NCBI RefSeq assembly: GCF_036997485.1
Contig: NZ_JAWLPU010000002.1
Span: forward strand, 62,001 to 126,000
DNA length: 64,000 nt
Source: Brachyspira pilosicoli
GTDB lineage: Bacteria > Spirochaetota > Brachyspiria > Brachyspirales > Brachyspiraceae
Reading direction: 5' to 3'
A model generated the notes under the pieces. It worked only from the letters and a program-made list of their open reading frames with translations. It was not told the DNA's origin and ran no database searches. Numbering within the stretch: position 1 is the stretch's first letter; every line of letters begins with the position of its first letter. The position numbers and the translations under genes were made by a program. Positions 60,447-64,000 of this stretch are shown one piece after another.

Positions 60447-61841
60447 TTAATTATTAACATTAATATTTTCAAATCTTGTCTGGTCAGCAATAAAATTAAG
60501 CGGCAATCCTTCAAGTATAGCACCATTTCTATGTTTTGCAAGTATAACTTCAACTTGATTATTTTTTTCATCTATCACTTCTTCATCTTTATCTTCTTTA
60601 TTTGCTTTTTGCCTATGAAGAAACATAACAATATCAGCATCTTGCTCTATAGAACCAGATTCACGTAAATCAGAAAGCCTTGGTTTATCTTGTCTTTGTT
60701 CAACTGCTCTCGATAACTGTGCTAATGCTATAACTGGTACATTCAATTCTTTTGCTAATGCTTTAAGCCCTCTTGATATATCTGCTATTTCTTGTTCTCT
60801 TGTGCCGTTTCTTCTTGTATTGGCATTAGAATGAATGAGCTGTAAATAATCAACAACTATTAATTTTAAATCTATTGGTTTTCCCGTGGTTTTAGCAATT
60901 TCAGCAAATTTATATTTCATCTGCCTAGCCTTACCTCTTATCTCCATAATGGTTAATTGGCTAGAATCATCTATTAACAAATTAGCCTGTGATAAACTAT
61001 TGAAAGTCTGACCTAATTTAGTCCATTCTGGTTTCTCTAAATCTCCAGACCTTACACGAGACAAACTAATTCTTGCCTTGCTTGCAATAAGTCTCTCTAC
61101 AAGCTGCATACTGCTCATTTCTAAAGAGAAAAAACCAATTCCATAATTCATAGATTCAATATTAGTTATAACATGTTCAACTATATTTAGAGCAAAGCTG
61201 GTTTTACCAACAGAAGGACGTGCTGCAAGTATGATTAAATCTGATGGCTGGAAACCATGAGTAACCTTATCAAGACCAATAAAACCAGAAGGCACTCCTG
61301 TAACAGTACCTTTATGTTTTTTTCTGTTTTCTATAGTGGTTAATGCTTCATAAAGTAAATCTCTTATATGTATAAAATCATTATCAAGTCTTCTTTGAGT
61401 AACTTCAAATATTCTTTTTTCTGCAAAATCGGCTATTTCTTTTGTTTCAGAGTCTTTAGCTTCATAAGCTGAGTTTTGTATGTCTTGAGTTGCAGTTATC
61501 AAATCTCTCAATAAAGATTTTTCTGCTATAATTTCTGCATAATATTTGGCATTTTGATGAAAAGGACTTCCGTCTATTATTTTCATCAAATATACTTCAT
61601 CATTTTGAATTATTTTGTCAAAAAGTCCGTTTTCTTTGAGATATCTTAAAATAGTTTCAGCATTAACTGCAATCCCCCTATTATGCATTTCAAGTATGCA
61701 TTCATAGAGTAATCTGTTTCTTTCACTATAAAAATCTTTTGATACTATTTTGGAAATTGCTGCAGATATAGCCTGAGAGTTTTGAAGCATTGCTCCAAGT
61801 AGAGACTCTTCAGCCTCTATGGAGCATGGAGTATTATTCAT
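60447..61841 (-). CDS. dnaB: Replicative DNA helicase
   Basis: Hexameric helicase at the replication fork. N-terminal domain 'CSIEAEESLLGAMLQNSQAI', RecA-type ATPase with Walker A 'AARPSVGKTSFALNI', Walker B 'LIVVDYLQLIHS', 'VPVIALAQLSRAVEQRQDKP' and 'SDLRESGSIEQDADIVMFLH'. 464 residues, no intein. Its ATG overlaps the rplI stop by one base (TAATG), giving tight coupling; rplI-dnaB order is conserved in many bacteria. Confidence 0.97.
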   Translation of the reverse strand: MNNTPCSIEAEESLLGAMLQNSQAISAAISKIVSKDFYSERNRLLYECILEMHNRGIAVNAETILRYLKENGLFDKIIQNDEVYLMKIIDGSPFHQNAKYYAEIIAEKSLLRDLITATQDIQNSAYEAKDSETKEIADFAEKRIFEVTQRRLDNDFIHIRDLLYEALTTIENRKKHKGTVTGVPSGFIGLDKVTHGFQPSDLIILAARPSVGKTSFALNIVEHVITNIESMNYGIGFFSLEMSSMQLVERLIASKARISLSRVRSGDLEKPEWTKLGQTFNSLSQANLLIDDSSQLTIMEIRGKARQMKYKFAEIAKTTGKPIDLKLIVVDYLQLIHSNANTRRNGTREQEIADISRGLKALAKELNVPVIALAQLSRAVEQRQDKPRLSDLRESGSIEQDADIVMFLHRQKANKEDKDEEVIDEKNNQVEVILAKHRNGAILEGLPLNFIADQTRFENINVNN

Positions 61842-62362
61842 TAATTATTTTCTTCTGTTGTATTAGCAGTTTCAGTATTTTCTGTATTAGCTTCAACATT
61901 ATTAACGCTATCAATGTTGTCAATATTAACAACTTTAATTTTGATATTAGCATTAACGCTATGATATAATTTTATTTCAACATCATATTCGCCAAGTTCT
62001 TTAATATGTTTTTCCATATGAACATCGCGTTTATTGATATCTATTTCTTTTTCTTTTAAAGCATCAACTATTGTCTGCTGACTAACAGAACCATATAGTT
62101 TACCATTATCAGCAACTTTAGCAGGTATTATTACGCTTATATCAACAATTTTTCCCTTAAGTATTTCTGCTTCCATTTTTCTTTTAGCTCTTTTTTTCTC
62201 TAAGCTTTTTTGCATTTGAGCTAAAGTTTTTAAGTTAGCAGCATTTTTTACAACAGCTATACCTCTTGGAATAAGAAAATTTCTTGCATAACCGTTTTTT
62301 ACTTTACATATATCTCCTTCATAGCCAAGTGATATAAAATCTTTCTTTAAGATAATTTCCAT
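61841..62362 (-). CDS. rplI: 50S ribosomal protein L9
   Basis: Binds 23S rRNA with its N-terminal domain: 'MEIILKKDFISLGYEGDICK' 'VKNGYARNFLIPRGIA' is the L9 signature. A long helix follows, then the C-terminal domain ('GKLYGSVSQQTIVDALKEKE'). 173 residues, about 20 more than usual, owing to an Asn/Thr/Glu-rich tail ('NVEANTENTETANTTEENN'). GGGAG precedes the ATG. The usual upstream rpsF-ssb-rpsR genes are not adjacent. Confidence 0.95.
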   Translation of the reverse strand: MEIILKKDFISLGYEGDICKVKNGYARNFLIPRGIAVVKNAANLKTLAQMQKSLEKKRAKRKMEAEILKGKIVDISVIIPAKVADNGKLYGSVSQQTIVDALKEKEIDINKRDVHMEKHIKELGEYDVEIKLYHSVNANIKIKVVNIDNIDSVNNVEANTENTETANTTEENN

Positions 62363-62484
62363 TGGTAAAACTCCCTATCATTTACTATATTTATACACAT
62401 TCTATAACTTTTAGTCTATTAATTATAACATATTATAAATATTATATCAATACTTTACATATTATTTAATTGTTTAGAATTTAT

Positions 62485-63093
62485 TTATTCTAATTTACAA
62501 ATATTGCTAAATCCCGCAACAGGAATTCCTAATCCCCTTATAAGCCTAGCCCAATAATTAACTTGTGCCGCTGTTGAAGCTAATATTAATATAGCCCTTT
62601 CAGAATATTCTTCTTTTACTTTGTTTATTAATTCTTCTGATATTGTTATAGGAGTTTTTGTTATGGCGGATATATATTTTAATGCTATTTTCTCTTTTTT
62701 TGATAAAGATGGGCAATTATCTACATCTTTATTTTGTAAAGCTTTTATTTCTTCATCTGTTACATTTTCTTTGTCATACTCAAAACTATTCATATCAATA
62801 CAAAAAGGACAAGATACATCTATAGAAATTTGTATTCTTATGAGCTTTAATAATCTTTTAGGTACTTCCTTATCATCATGTGTTATTAGAGATTCCATTA
62901 TGCCAGAACTAATAGCCGTTTTTGGATTCCAAGCTAAAACCTTTGCAAGGAGTAAATCTTTTTTTACCTTTTTGCTTGCTATCCATATTGGAAACCTTAA
63001 AAAAAATGGTATTCTTTTAGGAGGATTAATATATGCTTTATCTTGAGATTCAAAATAATTATTTTTATCTTTAATATTAAATTTAAACATCAT
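62485..63093 (-). CDS. Carboxymuconolactone decarboxylase / AhpD-like protein
   Basis: 202 residues with an all-helical AhpD-type fold. 'CPFCIDMNSFEY' gives the CxxC redox pair with a following acidic/His-like position, near residue 95, and 'ERAILILASTAAQVNYWARL' 'IRGLGIPVAGFSNI' is a typical C-terminal part. Such proteins act as thiol-based peroxide-defence partners or as decarboxylases; with the CxxC pair the first is more likely. It is 18 bases after the nuclease gene on the same strand. Confidence 0.8.
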   Translation of the reverse strand: MMFKFNIKDKNNYFESQDKAYINPPKRIPFFLRFPIWIASKKVKKDLLLAKVLAWNPKTAISSGIMESLITHDDKEVPKRLLKLIRIQISIDVSCPFCIDMNSFEYDKENVTDEEIKALQNKDVDNCPSLSKKEKIALKYISAITKTPITISEELINKVKEEYSERAILILASTAAQVNYWARLIRGLGIPVAGFSNICKLE

Positions 63094-63111
63094 CTATTCC
63101 TTAATAAAAAA

Positions 63112-64000
63112 TTATCCTAAAAATATTAAATCTATATATACTTCTCTATTAATATTAAATGTTTTTTTTAAAATATCTCTATACATTTCAAGCTGTGCTA
63201 TATATTTCTCTTCTTTTTCTTTAGAATATTTTGTAGTTTTATAATCTAAAACAAAATATTCATCGTTTGTGTTTTTTGTAATTATATCTATTTTAGCATT
63301 AGTAATTTGCGGTATATTTTCAACTAATTTTCTATTTTGAAACTTATGCTCCCTTGAAACAATTAGCTCTTTTTCGTTTATAATATTTATTATATGCTTA
63401 TTGTTTAAGAAGTTTATAAAATATTTATCAAGCTTATTTTTTAAGTCTTTTTCATCATAATGTTTATTTTGTTTTATAGCATAATCTTTTATTTTTTCTA
63501 TATAATTATCTTTACTTATTTTATATTCATCGAAATCAAAATGCTCAAGCAAGTCATGCATCAAAGTACCCATATCTATTGCTTTTATTGTTTCAAAATT
63601 TTCCAAATCAAAGTTTTTATCATCATCTAAAGATATAGAAATATTTTTATTTAATAATCTGCTAATAACATTTTTATCAAATTCTGTTTCAAACACCTCT
63701 GAAGGATTAACATACTTTATTTTTTCTATTTTTTCTTCTATAGCGTTATTTATATTTATAGAATCTATTTTTTTATTTATTTTCTCTAAATTCTTAATAT
63801 ATAATTCATTTAAATCATAATTAGTATTTTTTGATATACCATAAGAATAATAATCCATAAACTCATTGGTATTATCATCAATATGAATTAAATCATCTGT
63901 TGTATCTATCTGATTTTCTATATCAAAATGATGATAAGACTCTACATAATTTCTATAAGATTTAGGCTTATCAAATTTTTTATATCTATCCTCACCAGAT
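63112..64000 (-). CDS. AddA/RecB-type nuclease, C-terminal part (runs off the window)
   Basis: The frame stays open to the window end, so about 295 C-terminal residues of a longer protein are present and the Met at 63858 is internal. It carries a PD-(D/E)XK nuclease domain of the RecB type: 'MGTLMHDLLEHFDF' (H and LE motif), 'NAKIDIITKNTNDEYFVLDY' followed by 'KTTKY' (D and DYKT motif), and 'KYIAQLEMYRDILKK' (QxxxY). In AddA or RecB this part follows a UvrD-like helicase and processes double-strand breaks. The helicase half is outside the window, so AddA, AddB or a stand-alone nuclease cannot be told apart for certain. Confidence 0.8.
   Translation of the reverse strand, partial: SGEDRYKKFDKPKSYRNYVESYHHFDIENQIDTTDDLIHIDDNTNEFMDYYSYGISKNTNYDLNELYIKNLEKINKKIDSININNAIEEKIEKIKYVNPSEVFETEFDKNVISRLLNKNISISLDDDKNFDLENFETIKAIDMGTLMHDLLEHFDFDEYKISKDNYIEKIKDYAIKQNKHYDEKDLKNKLDKYFINFLNNKHIINIINEKELIVSREHKFQNRKLVENIPQITNAKIDIITKNTNDEYFVLDYKTTKYSKEKEEKYIAQLEMYRDILKKTFNINREVYIDLIFLG

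Overview
The window looks like chromosomal DNA from the spirochaete genus Brachyspira. Base composition is very AT-rich, codons end mostly in A or T, and intergenic DNA is mostly A/T runs. Gene content fits a fermentative diderm that makes lipooligosaccharide (gmhA, a heptosyltransferase-like GT9, kdsA, mlaE) and swims (cheW), with many exported TPR proteins and lipoproteins. The genus is inferred from overall character, not from a marker search. No rRNA, tRNA, CRISPR array, insertion sequence or prophage was recognised.

Layout. 1-8.5 kb: an exported protein, a lipoprotein flavodoxin, a lipase-like hydrolase, two LOS-core genes (gmhA, GT9) and a 918-residue TPR/repeat protein. 8.6-10.9 kb: a small unknown gene and the carbon-starvation transporter cstA in one minus-strand unit. 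11-15 kb: a minus-strand pyrB-pyrC-nadD-substrate-binding-protein cluster, preceded by a leader ORF that runs into a perfect 16-bp terminator hairpin. 15.2-17.9 kb: a metal-resistance unit (SmtB-type zinc sensor plus P-type ATPase) with a broken tandem copy of the sensor gene and its operator. 18-27.4 kb: an outer-membrane barrel, a phosphohexomutase, pyridoxamine kinase, a 916-residue TPR protein, a glycosyltransferase, dnaJ and a mini-J protein, and a DUF1275 membrane protein. 27.6-33 kb: cheW-rbfA-nrnA-rnhA, two cyclic-nucleotide-binding-domain proteins and a DUF2156 protein. 33-36 kb: TPR, LamG/FnIII and phosphoesterase genes. 36-42.5 kb: membrane and barrel proteins, psuG, an S9 peptidase, a FmdB-type zinc ribbon and rlmN. 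42.5-48.8 kb: PHP, nucleotide-kinase-like and flavodoxin genes, lipoproteins, GIY-YIG, SpsF-like and truB. 48.9-64 kb: a lone ExbB/MotA-type channel, trpS, a PSP1 protein, nadE, gmk-omega-miaA, kdsA, murF, mlaE, dnaB, rplI, an AhpD-like protein and the 3' part of an AddA/RecB-type nuclease gene that runs off the window.

Regulation is the most interesting aspect. (1) pyrB has all parts of a translation-coupled attenuator like E. coli pyrBI: promoter, ribosome site, a 35-codon leader ORF, a U-rich tract and an intrinsic terminator overlapping the leader stop. Its aspartate carbamoyltransferase also carries a C-terminal four-cysteine motif like the zinc domain of PyrI, fused to the catalytic chain. 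(2) The zinc sensor gene and its truncated upstream copy each have a consensus promoter inside a long inverted repeat. The two inverted repeats differ at three positions, and each change is matched in the opposite arm, which points to selection on the dyad. (3) A small dispersed hairpin family (TTTTTCCCGCCGCAAAAA core) occurs in three intergenic gaps, again with stem changes that preserve pairing. Several start codons were moved inward because a promoter or Shine-Dalgarno sequence rules out the longest reading frame.
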